From Spirodela intermedia (lineage: Eukaryota; Streptophyta; Magnoliopsida; Alismatales; Araceae), in the NCBI GenBank assembly GCA_902729315.2, contig LR746274.1, forward strand, positions 1,736,001-1,800,000: a stretch of DNA of 64,000 nt. Reading direction: 5' to 3'. Positions 39,701-50,535 of the stretch are shown one piece after another. Below the pieces are notes generated by a model, which made no database searches, had not been told where the DNA came from, and saw only the letters and a list, made by a program, of their open reading frames with translations. A program made the position numbers and the translations under genes. Numbering within the stretch: the stretch's first letter is position 1; each line of letters opens with the position of its first letter.

Positions 39701-39888
39701 GAGGAGAAGAGACCACGGGAAGGGAGGTCAGCGAGGTACTTGGACGCCCCCGGCGATCTACTTTGATCGGCGCCCAGAGACGCCGGCGACTGGGCCGCCA
39801 CTGCCCCCCTCCGGCTCCCCGACGGCGCCGCCATCGTCTTCCTCCCCGAGAGGGCGACGCCCGCTGCGAGAGCCGCCGTAATAGACAA
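33735..39888 (-). CDS. DDA1-like (Det1-complexing) protein with C-terminal SAP domain
   Basis: The product is 198 aa from six exons: 39679-39888, 39478-39523, 36033-36156, 34800-34879, 33857-33960, 33735-33767. Exon 2 and the 3.3-kb second intron were found by family similarity and confirmed because all six phases then close. Residues about 50-105 (KYLADLPSRGLFSSTVLSS, GGIRVYMCDHDTSPP, EEQLIRTNSTNILIRSL) match the pattern of the DDA1 domain, known from DET1-DDB1-associated CUL4 ligase complexes. A basic linker follows. The C-terminus (FTVEKLRTLLKERGLSVKGK, then KDELISRL) is a SAP motif, usually nucleic-acid binding. A nuclear chromatin or CUL4-linked role is inferred. The last intron uses a GC donor (AAG/GCAAGG). 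Two in-frame Met codons (1 and 19) could start; the first is used. Confidence 0.75.
35100..35400 (+). mobile_element. Degenerate 3' end of a LINE-type (non-LTR) reverse transcriptase
   Basis: Lying inside intron 3 of the DDA1-like gene on the opposite strand, broken frames read RNTVKWKKLSFIDRQMKECL followed by RWFVYHEQDW. Further on comes KKRPTMKGYKEKVRDDYMKKY. These resemble the 'LRWFGHVxRR ... RGRPxxxWxEVVRDDMKK' end of plant LINE ORF2. Stops and frame breaks show a dead fragment. No catalytic part of the enzyme is present. Confidence 0.45.
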
Positions 39889-42800
39889 GAACTAACCAAG
39901 TCTTCTGCGAGCAAACCCTCTTTCACCGCAACCCGCCCGACGTCGGTTCGAATTCCTCCATGTATAAACCACACGTGCGTATATATCACAATAATCCACG
40001 CTTACCCCCCAAATGGCCCGGCCCATTTTTCCTGGGCTTAATAAATAAACCTCGGCCCTGAGCTTTTTATTCTCCGGGCCAGGTCTTCTTCAGTCCGAAG
40101 CTAGCTTTTTATTCTCCGGCCCATTTGAGACGCCGCTTGGGCTTTACTAGGGATAGATAACATCGACCAATCCCTACCCTAAATCACTAGCAAATCTTGA
40201 TTTGATAACTAATTAGGATTAACTAGGTTAACCTCGCCTCAAGTTGACTAATCTTCATAGATCTCTCTCTCTCTCTCTCTCTTTCTCTCCAGCATAGGTT
40301 AACTGATCCTAATAAACATGTGGAGATGTCTAATAAACATGTGGGTTCCCACTACTTGATCCTAGTTTATCCCTGATTGGGTCTTAAATGTCTCTCTTAG
40401 CCATTTGAGCTTAGCAAACTTATAACTCTTATAATTCATTTATGCTTGAGTTATCTTGGATAAACTCTTATAACTTGGTCTATTCTAGTTGTAATTGGCC
40501 ATTGAAGCGCCAAGATAGGATCAATGCCTCTCTATCTATTCAATTGATTACTCATTTGATTTCAATAAATTAAATCATAATAATTAAATTTTATAAATTG
40601 GCATGTTGCAAACTAGAGTTAACTATCTTCACGACTATCTTAGAAAATGGTTTGGACTTGAAATTAAAGTTGCGTAAGGTTCTCTATGTAAGAAGATCAC
40701 ATAAAATAGTAAAAAGAATTTTGAACTAAATAGTTTGCAATATTGTTTCTTAGAGAAAACTAGAGTTGTACCTAATCATTAACATGTCAATCAATTTTCC
40801 AAACAATGAGCAAGAACAATTTAAGTTACCTTTAGAAATTATACTACATGAATATTCATTGACATGACACAAATTATGTACTCTATCTTATTTTTAATTT
40901 AATAAAATTTTAAAGTATTTTAAGGTTGAATTTAAATCATTCAAAATTAGTTGACACTTAGTGATGCACATGGTTTCCTAAAGATTTCATGGTTCTTAAT
41001 TAGCTTACCCAAGTTATTGACTAAAGAACTTTGATACATTAGAAAAAATCTGAAGTTTCTTTAAAAGTTCCTTCACGATCAGGAATTTATAATGCATAAA
41101 TGATTTCAATATTGAAAATTTGTAACTACACTTCTCCAAATGGGAAACAATGGAGGAGTTGGGGAGTAGAGATTGAATTTTATGGTCTCTTTGAGCCCAC
41201 TTACGAATTGAATCTTGAAATTCTTGATTGTGGTCCAAACATTCTAATATGCTCTCTAAAATTCTTAGTTTGAACTATTTTCCTATAATTTTTTGTGTTG
41301 TCTTTGTAACATGACACACATCTTCTAAGGAGAGAGAAAATGACTAAAATGATAAAACAGTATGATGCCCCCAATGAGCCATCAGAACACTCCCTAACAA
41401 TTGGAAAACATTTTTCTAACCATTTTCCCCTTAAAAATAAAATAAAACTAGAAACAAAAGGTGATTAGATAAGGAAAATAATTCCAAGTACTTGGATTGA
41501 GAAAAAATCATTAAAAGATAAATGTTAGAAAATTGCTTTGAAGCATTCAAATTTATCATTTCTACAAGATGGTTCTATATCTTCAAGATTAAGAATTCAC
41601 ACCATGTAAAATATGCACTGAATATAAAAGAATCATAATTTTTCCACATCTTGTTATTGAGTATTTTTGATAGTTAGGCTGATCTAGAATCATGAATTTA
41701 GTGGAGAATAGCTGAGTGTAAATCTAGTGGGTCACTTAGAGTTGTGAGTCTATTGAAGATTTATGGGTTGCTAATTTGGTTGAATCTTCGAGTCAAGAAT
41801 ACAAAGGAGATTAGTTGTGTGTTAATTGGGTTGGCCTTATGAAGGTGTGAATCTAGAAGACATTAGTCGGATATGCTTGGTTGGCCCCTAAAGTCATGAA
41901 TAGAGAAGAGGTGTTTTTGGGAAATACTTAGGTGAGCTAGAGTTCTGAAATTTAATGGTAGTTGAAGCCGTTGTGTTTAGTGATTGTACCTCATTTCCTT
42001 AATGAAACTCAAGGGCTAGGTGATGAAAGAATGAAATAACCCAAACCGGTAGAATAATTAGAAATTAAGTTTTTAAAATCTGAGTCATAATTCATGGAGT
42101 TTAAGGGCTAAAATGTAAAACAGAAATTCATCCCTACTATTGGTTTATCTTGCAGCCTACATAAAACTAACAATAATCTCCCTTTATTTATTGGAGGTGT
42201 GATTCCCTTTCCTTGTATTACTCAGTTTTATAAAAAATTCTATGATTGACTCCATTCCTCATATTGGAATTGACTTATATAATTTAACAACCACACTAAA
42301 CAGTGATTAACAAATATCTATTCAGTACTATCTATTTAGAATATTATCACATGATTTAAAAATTTATTATTCGGTCATAAAGAAAATATTATTGGTAAAG
42401 GTTGGGATGACATTTTTAATGATAAATAAAAATTTCATTCATCAATAATGGAGTGAATCTCGTGAATAATTGTGATGTCTTTCCTTCACTAAGTTTTGTG
42501 ATCAATTGTCACATCATACTTGTTGAAAACAGGAGATAGGTGCATTCATTCTTCACTTTTAAAACTTTAAACAAGTATCGTAATACTAATTATTAATCTA
42601 AGCCATTTGCATATATTTTATACTGAAAAAATAAAATTAGATGCATACTGAAATTATCATGCACATCTCCCATGCATGCTTTGGGATTAGGCAGGATGTT
42701 ACTTTCCAATTAATCCTATAGAGTTCATGTTATCATCAATTAAGCTTTTTTGATTTGATAATACAAAGAAAGAAAAAATAATATATTAAAAACTATAGCA

Positions 42801-43720
42801 TATTATTCAACATTGTTTGATGACGTTCATAGTAGAGGACCAACGACAATTCAATCAGCGTGCATAATTCGTCGTCAACGCATGCATTCTAAGTTGTCTG
42901 AATAAATTATGATATTTATGCAGCATAAGTACGTGTTCAGATTAAAGAAATCTTCTTAAAAGTCTTTACGGCCAAGATCTTGCCTCTATTCGGTTCACCT
43001 TGTACCTGGTTCTCAGTTGTCGCCGCCTTTAAAATCGAGATGGATAAAGGTCTCACCATCGTATGTTTCGTCTAGATCTTGTTTATAGCCTGGGACAGAG
43101 AAAGAGTCGCCGATATAGGAAGCATCGGTGGTATCTCCCAACCAACAATGATTTCCACGAGCATCGGCGTGTATCACACTGAAAGGAGATAAGAACGACA
43201 AAGAGGCAAGAATAACGTTTTGCAAACGACGAAATCCGCTTTCCACCATCGTCGGGGAACACGGCCGACCGGACCCCACCCCCGGCTCCCAGCCGCAATC
43301 GCTCCATTTCTGCTCTTTCTGTCGGCAGCCAAGGCCGCCGCAATTGCTCGGCGCTTCGGTTCGATAGGCGCGTGGACGTAGTCGCTTTCACACCGATGGG
43401 ACACTTGTGGTAATCAATGGCTGACTTCTTCTAGGGCGTCGTAGACTCTCCGCGCCGACCGTCTTCTCCTCCCCCCCTCATCTTCTCTGAGTGGAGTTCC
43501 ACAGTCCGGAAAAAGGGGATTTTTCCGCGGGGGCCACAGGGCCGTGCATCTGTCGTTATTACCGTGACTCCCTTTCTCAGTTATTCTGCCGTCCACCACC
43601 GTCGTGGGTCTCGTGTCTCTTTCTTCACTGTCTAGCGTTGACATGCCCCGCCGCAAAATTTTCTTACATAAGTGACTTTCTCCTTGACGAAGAAATCAGC
43701 ATCAATCACAGAAGAGGAGG
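39889..43720. other. Intergenic region between the DDA1-like gene and CYP94 copy 1
   Basis: The first 250 bp contain a GGCCC/GGGCC cluster (40010-40140) that suits a housekeeping promoter for the minus-strand gene. A short (CT)n lies at 40261-40289. From 40300 to 42980 the DNA is AT-rich with no coding signal. From about 43010 to 43720 it is GC-richer and leads into the P450; short open frames there match nothing I recognise. No TATA box is obvious before the P450 start. Confidence 0.5.
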
Positions 43721-45274
43721 ATGGGATCTCCTGCGGCTTCTTCTTCTTCTTCTTCTTCCCGTGCTTCGTCGTCGTCGGTCGGGTTTCTCCCGCTGCCATG
43801 CTCCTCCTTCGTGTTCTTCCTGCTTATCCTGCGACTCCTCTTAGGAGGGCTTAAGAGGAGGCTCCATGGCTACGGACCTCGGGCTTACCCCGTTCTGGGC
43901 TGCTTGGTCTCCTTCTTCAAGAACAAGCACAGGCTTCTGGACTGGTACACGGAACTACTGGCCGCCTCGCCAACCCAGACCATCGTCGTCTCTCGGCTGG
44001 GCGCCGTGCGCACCGTGGTCACGGCCAACCCCGCCAACGTGGAGCACATCCTCAAGACCAACTTCGACAACTACCCGAAGGGTAAGCCATTCACCGACAT
44101 GCTCGGGGACCTCCTGGGTAATGGCATCTTCAACGCCGACGGCGAGCTCTGGCATACACAGCGGAAGTTGGCGAGCCATGAGTTCACCGCAAGGCTCCTC
44201 AGGGGCATCGTCGTGGGGTCTCTCGAGGCGGAGATGGAGGGCAGACTCGCCCCAATTCTTGGCGCCGCGGCGGACGGCGGCCAGGCTGTGGACATGCAGG
44301 AGCTCTTCAAGCGATTCGCCTTCGACAACATCTGCATGATCTCGCTGGGGATGGACCCCGGATGCCTGGAGCCGTCAATGCCGGAGTCCCCCCTCGCGAG
44401 TGCCTTGGACACGGCGTCGGGGATCTGCGCGAGTAGAGGCGCGGCTCCTGTGCCCGCCGTGTGGAAGCTCAAGCGGGCGCTCGGAATCGGGTCCGAGAGG
44501 GTGCTCCGAGAGAAGATGGCCATCATTCACAACTCCATAATGGAACTGATCAACCGTAGGAAGGAGGGACAGCTCGACGGAACGGTCATCGGCGACGACT
44601 TCCTCTCGAAGTTGATATCAGCGGGCTACGCAGAGGAGGAAGTGCGGGACATGGTAATCAGCTTCATCATGGCGGGGAAGGACACCACCTCCTCCGCCCT
44701 CACGTGGCTATTCTGGTTGTTGTCTCGGTACCCCGACGTGGAGCAGAAGCTGGTGGAGGAGGCGACAAAGAGGAAGGGAAGCCTGGATTATCAGACACTC
44801 AAGGAGATGACCTGGCTGGAGGCCTGCCTCTATGAGAGCATGAGGTTGTATCCTCCGGTGGCGTGGGACTCCAAGCACGCCGCCGGTGATGACGTCCTCC
44901 CCGACGGTATTCCCGTGTCGTCGGGGGACAGGGTGACCTACTTCCCTTACGGGATGGGGAGGATGGAGAGCTTGTGGGGTGAGGACGCTGCCGAGTTCAG
45001 GCCGAGTCGGTGGCTGGATCGAGAGAAGAAGGAGACGGTGAAGATGTCGGCCTTCAAGTACCCGGTCTTTCAAGGTGGGCCTAGGGTTTGCCTCGGGAAG
45101 GAGATGGCCTTCATCCAGATGAAGTACGTCGTCGTATCTGTGCTCCGGCGGTTCCAGCTCCGTCCGGTGAGTAGCGTCGAGCCTGTCTTCGTCCCTCTCA
45201 TGACCGCTCACATGGCAGGTGGGTTGAGGGCCGTTGTCAGCTGGAGGTGCTTGGAAAAATCGGGACATCAGTGA
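43721..45274 (+). CDS. CYP94-family cytochrome P450, copy 1 (left, putative donor)
   Basis: An intronless gene of 517 aa. CYP94 enzymes are ER-bound fatty-acyl omega-hydroxylases; CYP94B members inactivate jasmonoyl-isoleucine by 12-hydroxylation, others act on fatty acids. It has a polyserine start encoded by a TTC repeat, then a hydrophobic anchor (about 20-42), a basic KRRLHGYGPRAYP hinge, DNYPKGKPFTDMLGDLLGNG, the C-helix DGELWHTQRK (E142), the I-helix oxygen motif AGKDTT (318-323), ESMR (E372, R375), YFPYGMGRMESLWG, FRPSRW, and the haem loop FQGGPRVCLG with C457. The YFPYGMGRME signature points to the CYP94A/B side; the exact subfamily needs a tree. From codon 42 to about 395 bp past the stop the DNA is matched, inverted, by copy 2. 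Confidence 0.93.
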   Translation: MGSPAASSSSSSSRASSSSVGFLPLPCSSFVFFLLILRLLLGGLKRRLHGYGPRAYPVLGCLVSFFKNKHRLLDWYTELLAASPTQTIVVSRLGAVRTVVTANPANVEHILKTNFDNYPKGKPFTDMLGDLLGNGIFNADGELWHTQRKLASHEFTARLLRGIVVGSLEAEMEGRLAPILGAAADGGQAVDMQELFKRFAFDNICMISLGMDPGCLEPSMPESPLASALDTASGICASRGAAPVPAVWKLKRALGIGSERVLREKMAIIHNSIMELINRRKEGQLDGTVIGDDFLSKLISAGYAEEEVRDMVISFIMAGKDTTSSALTWLFWLLSRYPDVEQKLVEEATKRKGSLDYQTLKEMTWLEACLYESMRLYPPVAWDSKHAAGDDVLPDGIPVSSGDRVTYFPYGMGRMESLWGEDAAEFRPSRWLDREKKETVKMSAFKYPVFQGGPRVCLGKEMAFIQMKYVVVSVLRRFQLRPVSSVEPVFVPLMTAHMAGGLRAVVSWRCLEKSGHQ

Positions 45275-45669
45275 TCCGTAGTTTAGATCCAAAACATTAT
45301 CATTTATCACGTTAATTAGTTGTTACAGGTCACTGGATATAATGGGACGAAGGCTCAACTAGTACAATTCAGCCTCGTATTCTACGACACATAACTCTAT
45401 AATTATTGAATATTATGGTAATTATTACATTAGGTTCGTAAAAGGTCCTACTTTAAAATCATACAATCTAAGGGAAAAAGGTTAAATTATTTTATAATTT
45501 TTCATGATATTAGCTCATGATCATCTACTTGTCATCAATGGCTTCATCGTCATCAGTATATTTTTACTTGACAATTGATATTTTCTCAAAGGATGAATAT
45601 TAAAATGTAACAATGGGGTATACTATAGCTATCGTGTCATGAATGAGCATGATTCTGGGCCATTTACAA
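43844..45669 (+). repeat. Left arm of a 1,826-bp near-perfect inverted repeat
   Basis: Each base x here pairs with base 94379 minus x in the right arm (48710-50535) with no indel. The one mismatch I found is 44144 G against 50235 (T on the plus strand, A in the gene sense). The arm starts inside the P450 coding region at GGAGGGCTTAAG and extends about 395 bp beyond the stop, so it covers noncoding flank too. Confidence 0.95.
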
Positions 45670-48073
45670 CATTTTTTAAGGAAATTCACCAAATACTCTT
45701 TAATGTATTAATACTAAAGTATATTAGTCAGAAGTTAGGCATTCATTGAGAAAACGATGGAAAAGTATATGGAGCAAAAGTAAAGGATTTGAAACTCTCA
45801 TATCATCCTCCAAGCAGTCAACATGATCACTATGGTTTCTTATTTTTATATTAGGTTTTGGTAAGGGCCGTTCACAGGTTTCAACTTTTTCACATTCTAA
45901 CCTTGACTAGATGGAGAGAGACCCCATATTGTGGCTAATTTTTATTAAGGTTTTTCAAGCTTAAATATTAAAGATCACATTATTGTGTCTCATACAGTCC
46001 CTAGTGAGCGATTTAGGGAAAATATGTTTCACTCGAGAGGGAGGGCACACAAGGAATTCTTTTCCACCCCATGAAAAGCTCAGTTTTCTCAATTGTCTCA
46101 AAGAGACAAGGGGTGAACTTGGTCATGAAGAATTACTACAAAGCCACAATATTTCTATCATCTGAAGGAATTTCCCTCAAGTATGGATTTGGAGGTCAAA
46201 GAATGAATTGAGAACATGAAAGTGTTATTGTTGAAGTTGTTGGTGATGATGCTAAATCTAGATCAGAGCTTTAGGTTACGTATGTTTTTCTATCCATAAT
46301 ATAAAAATAAATATATCTGTCAACAAGATTCACTCTCCAGGGATTGAAACGAGCTAGAATTCTTAACTATCTATGATGTAGAGTAGATAGAATAGTTTTA
46401 GAAAAAAATAAATCACAATAATTTAACCTTCATCCACGAGCATAGTGCTATGTCGTGAAATGGATTTATCGGATGTGAAAAATTCCGAGAACAGATATTA
46501 TGAGAGATTCACGTTTACAATATAATTTTTGAAATAGCTTTCTTGAGGGTCTGTTTGAAAATAATATTGCTTCTTTTACAATGTATGTAACGTTAAAAGC
46601 AATGTTGGTTTCTAGTGTTCTCGTGAAAAGTTTGCAAGAGAGTCAAAAACACACGTCTTATCATTCTTCTAGATGGTATGTAATGGTAAACTTTTATTAT
46701 TGTTACCGTTGCTATTTCCACTATTGCTTGGCATGAGATATGATATAAATCTGAAATTTATAAGACGGATTTCATAACTTTGAAGTTTTGTTTGACTCGT
46801 ATGAACACTTTTACCTCTTATCTTGGCCACTTAAAAAAATTTGGAGCAAAAAGGGTTGAGGCGGATTATTGTGGTCAATTTATTTTATTCTCGCTGCATT
46901 AAAAATATTACCTTTGAAAAAAATTCTCTAGCCCAGGTTGAAACTCAAAATCTCCCCATGTGGTAGGCCGCTCCCAGCAATATCAAATATTCCTTGCCGT
47001 AGAAAACATCATACTAAATGCCAACATGACTACATATACTCAAGGCATGGTCACATATCAATTTTGTTTCCATCGCCCCATCCTCGCCCGCTCCCCCAAC
47101 CCTTTCCGCTCAACGTTAAGCGGGTCACTGTATAGCGTGTGAGATAAAATTCCATGACGATATTTAAAGGAAGACGGCTCCTTGTTTGACGTTGCTCTAT
47201 CAACGAACACGCTAACTATTGGTTGCCATCCCACTCCATCGATCGATGACCGGCAGAAAGGTTCCGGCTTATCGGCGCACGAACACTGGACAAGCAGAAT
47301 TGCGGCGCCTACCCTGCCTAATCCGGCGCCAATCGTTTTCGCCGGCTAGACGGTGAGTGCCGCCGTCATCGCCGACACTCGTTCGGCTGTCCTTGGTACG
47401 TGGATTTCACGTTATTTACTCAGACTCCGCCTTGGGGCTAGCCGGAAACATCTCTTTGATTTCCAAAAATGGATGGAACACGTTGGTATTGGATTTATCG
47501 AAAAAAAGATGTCAAAAAAAAGGCGTCGACTTAGCGGAGGATCAATCTCTTGGGCACCGCAATCGTGGAGTCTAGAAGAAACGCCGCAGTGACATTGCTA
47601 ATATACGCAGGAAATGTTTGAAATTTAGCTACGAAGGATGATCAAGACAAATATTTCAAAAATCCATCGTCTGATAGTCTACCGATGAACAATCAGATGA
47701 TCATTACTTATATGAGTGTTTGGATTCTCAAATGAGAAGGCTCACAATAAAGTTTAGGCTCAATATTCCATTTTTAATCCACTATTGATCATTACTAAAA
47801 ATCTTACTCAGATACCCTCAATCGAAGTTGGCTTGACCATGTTTTTCGTCATTCAACATTAAGTTTCATTACGACTGACTCAAAACTAAAATGAACAAAT
47901 AAAGATACTACATCTTTCTTCATTCAATGAATAAAATATAGATAAAACTAGCATTATTAATTTCATATATAATTAGGTACTCACATGATTAACAGTATCA
48001 TTCGCGATCGTTGACATTGGACATACATTGGAGGAGACCCTCAACCGAGATCCTATACTGCACACCTATGCCG

Positions 48074-48120
<47 letters not shown>

Positions 48121-48709
48121 GAAATCGTACTAACAAAATGGTAGGGTATCAAGGAGAAACTGGGAAATCATTCACGAGAAGGTTGAGAATTCGATATCTG
48201 ATAAATTCTAACGAATTCCGATCATCTCATGCAAACCTGAAGAGAAATTTAACTTTGTAACAATTTACCATTACACAAGAGAACGAGTATAGATTGAACA
48301 ATAATATCTGCTTACATTATTTGCGGATAAATTGAACGAGTATAAATTTACAAAGATGGACTTTGCATTTTTGTCTAAATCTTCTGCCAAGTATGTGTGG
48401 CATTCGTCCTAGCTGAACGAAAGCGAATTGCTGGTCAGTCCAATCCCAGATTGGGCAGTACTGAGCTCTCCCGATAATCAGGAGGTGGGGGAGTCCTCCA
48501 AGACCCTGTTTTTAACTTCCACTCTCAGCCCACCGGCCATGTGAGCGATCAGGAGAGGGACGAAGACAGGCTCGACGCTGCTCACCGGACGGAGCTGGAA
48601 CCGCCGGAGCACCGATGAGACGACGTACTTCATCTGGCTGAAGGCCATCTCCTTCCCGAGGCAAACCCTAGGCCTACCTTGAAAGACCGGGTACTTGAAG
48701 ACCGGGTAC
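45670..48709. other. 3-kb spacer of the CYP94 inverted repeat
   Basis: Mostly AT-rich. A GC-richer stretch at about 47070-47590 has no recognisable product. A (CT)n microsatellite lies at 48079-48118. The right end holds the relic CYP94 3' end (48479-48712). If transcribed through, this would be the loop of a hairpin. Confidence 0.6.
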
Positions 48710-48712
48710 TTG
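48479..48712 (-). pseudogene. Stranded C-terminal end of a diverged CYP94 gene
   Basis: Read on the minus strand it stays open for about 77 codons to a TGA at 48479-48481. It encodes KYPVFKYPVFQGRPRVCLGK, then FSQMKYVVSSVLRRFQLRP and an ending VKNRVLEDSPTS. Most of it is like the C-terminus of the two CYP94 genes, but it differs in the haem loop (FQGR for FQGG), in several residues and in the whole tail. The first ten codons contain a direct 15-bp duplication (AAGTACCCGGTCTTC). It lacks a promoter and N-terminus, and directly abuts the end of the inverted-repeat right arm. Best read as the original 3' end of copy 2. Confidence 0.88.
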
Positions 48713-50535
48713 TAAATGGCCCAGAATCATGCTCATTCATGACACGATAGCTATAGTATACCCCATTGTTACATTTTAATATTCATCCTTTGAGAAAATA
48801 TCAATTGTCAAGTAAAAATATACTGATGACGATGAAGCCATTGATGACAAGTAGATGATCATGAGCTAATATCATGAAAAATTATAAAATAATTTAACCT
48901 TTTTCCCTTAGATTGTATGATTTTAAAGTAGGACCTTTTACGAACCTAATGTAATAATTACCATAATATTCAATAATTATAGAGTTATGTGTCGTAGAAT
49001 ACGAGGCTGAATTGTACTAGTTGAGCCTTCGTCCCATTATATCCAGTGACCTGTAACAACTAATTAACGTGATAAATGATAATGTTTTGGATCTAAACTA
49101 CGGATCACTGATGTCCCGATTTTTCCAAGCACCTCCAGCTGACAACGGCCCTCAACCCACCTGCCATGTGAGCGGTCATGAGAGGGACGAAGACAGGCTC
49201 GACGCTACTCACCGGACGGAGCTGGAACCGCCGGAGCACAGATACGACGACGTACTTCATCTGGATGAAGGCCATCTCCTTCCCGAGGCAAACCCTAGGC
49301 CCACCTTGAAAGACCGGGTACTTGAAGGCCGACATCTTCACCGTCTCCTTCTTCTCTCGATCCAGCCACCGACTCGGCCTGAACTCGGCAGCGTCCTCAC
49401 CCCACAAGCTCTCCATCCTCCCCATCCCGTAAGGGAAGTAGGTCACCCTGTCCCCCGACGACACGGGAATACCGTCGGGGAGGACGTCATCACCGGCGGC
49501 GTGCTTGGAGTCCCACGCCACCGGAGGATACAACCTCATGCTCTCATAGAGGCAGGCCTCCAGCCAGGTCATCTCCTTGAGTGTCTGATAATCCAGGCTT
49601 CCCTTCCTCTTTGTCGCCTCCTCCACCAGCTTCTGCTCCACGTCGGGGTACCGAGACAACAACCAGAATAGCCACGTGAGGGCGGAGGAGGTGGTGTCCT
49701 TCCCCGCCATGATGAAGCTGATTACCATGTCCCGCACTTCCTCCTCTGCGTAGCCCGCTGATATCAACTTCGAGAGGAAGTCGTCGCCGATGACCGTTCC
49801 GTCGAGCTGTCCCTCCTTCCTACGGTTGATCAGTTCCATTATGGAGTTGTGAATGATGGCCATCTTCTCTCGGAGCACCCTCTCGGACCCGATTCCGAGC
49901 GCCCGCTTGAGCTTCCACACGGCGGGCACAGGAGCCGCGCCTCTACTCGCGCAGATCCCCGACGCCGTGTCCAAGGCACTCGCGAGGGGGGACTCCGGCA
50001 TTGACGGCTCCAGGCATCCGGGGTCCATCCCCAGCGAGATCATGCAGATGTTGTCGAAGGCGAATCGCTTGAAGAGCTCCTGCATGTCCACAGCCTGGCC
50101 GCCGTCCGCCGCGGCGCCAAGAATTGGGGCGAGTCTGCCCTCCATCTCCGCCTCGAGAGACCCCACGACGATGCCCCTGAGGAGCCTTGCGGTGAACTCA
50201 TGGCTCGCCAACTTCCGCTGTGTATGCCAGAGCTTGCCGTCGGCGTTGAAGATGCCATTACCCAGGAGGTCCCCGAGCATGTCGGTGAATGGCTTACCCT
50301 TCGGGTAGTTGTCGAAGTTGGTCTTGAGGATGTGCTCCACGTTGGCGGGGTTGGCCGTGACCACGGTGCGCACGGCGCCCAGCCGAGAGACGACGATGGT
50401 CTGGGTTGGCGAGGCGGCCAGTAGTTCCGTGTACCAGTCCAGAAGCCTGTGCTTGTTCTTGAAGAAGGAGACCAAGCAGCCCAGAACGGGGTAAGCCCGA
50501 GGTCCGTAGCCATGGAGCCTCCTCTTAAGCCCTCC
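48710..50535 (-). repeat. Right arm of the 1,826-bp inverted repeat
   Basis: The complement of 43844-45669. Its outer end lies at codon 34 of copy 2. Its inner end joins the relic CYP94 C-terminus, with a CAA overlap (48710-48712) shared by both sides. Confidence 0.95.

Noticed and set aside
43013-43404. Overlapping minus-strand frames of 76-102 codons upstream of CYP94 copy 1
   Set aside because: No family resemblance, overlapping in several frames, GC-rich promoter-like DNA.
44071-45310. Open frames of 151 and 200 codons antisense to CYP94, repeated at 49069-50308
   Set aside because: Shadows of a GC-rich coding region. Their duplication simply reflects the inverted repeat.
47353-47592. 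79-codon frame in the inverted-repeat spacer
   Set aside because: No motif, no splice partners, overlapping alternative frames.
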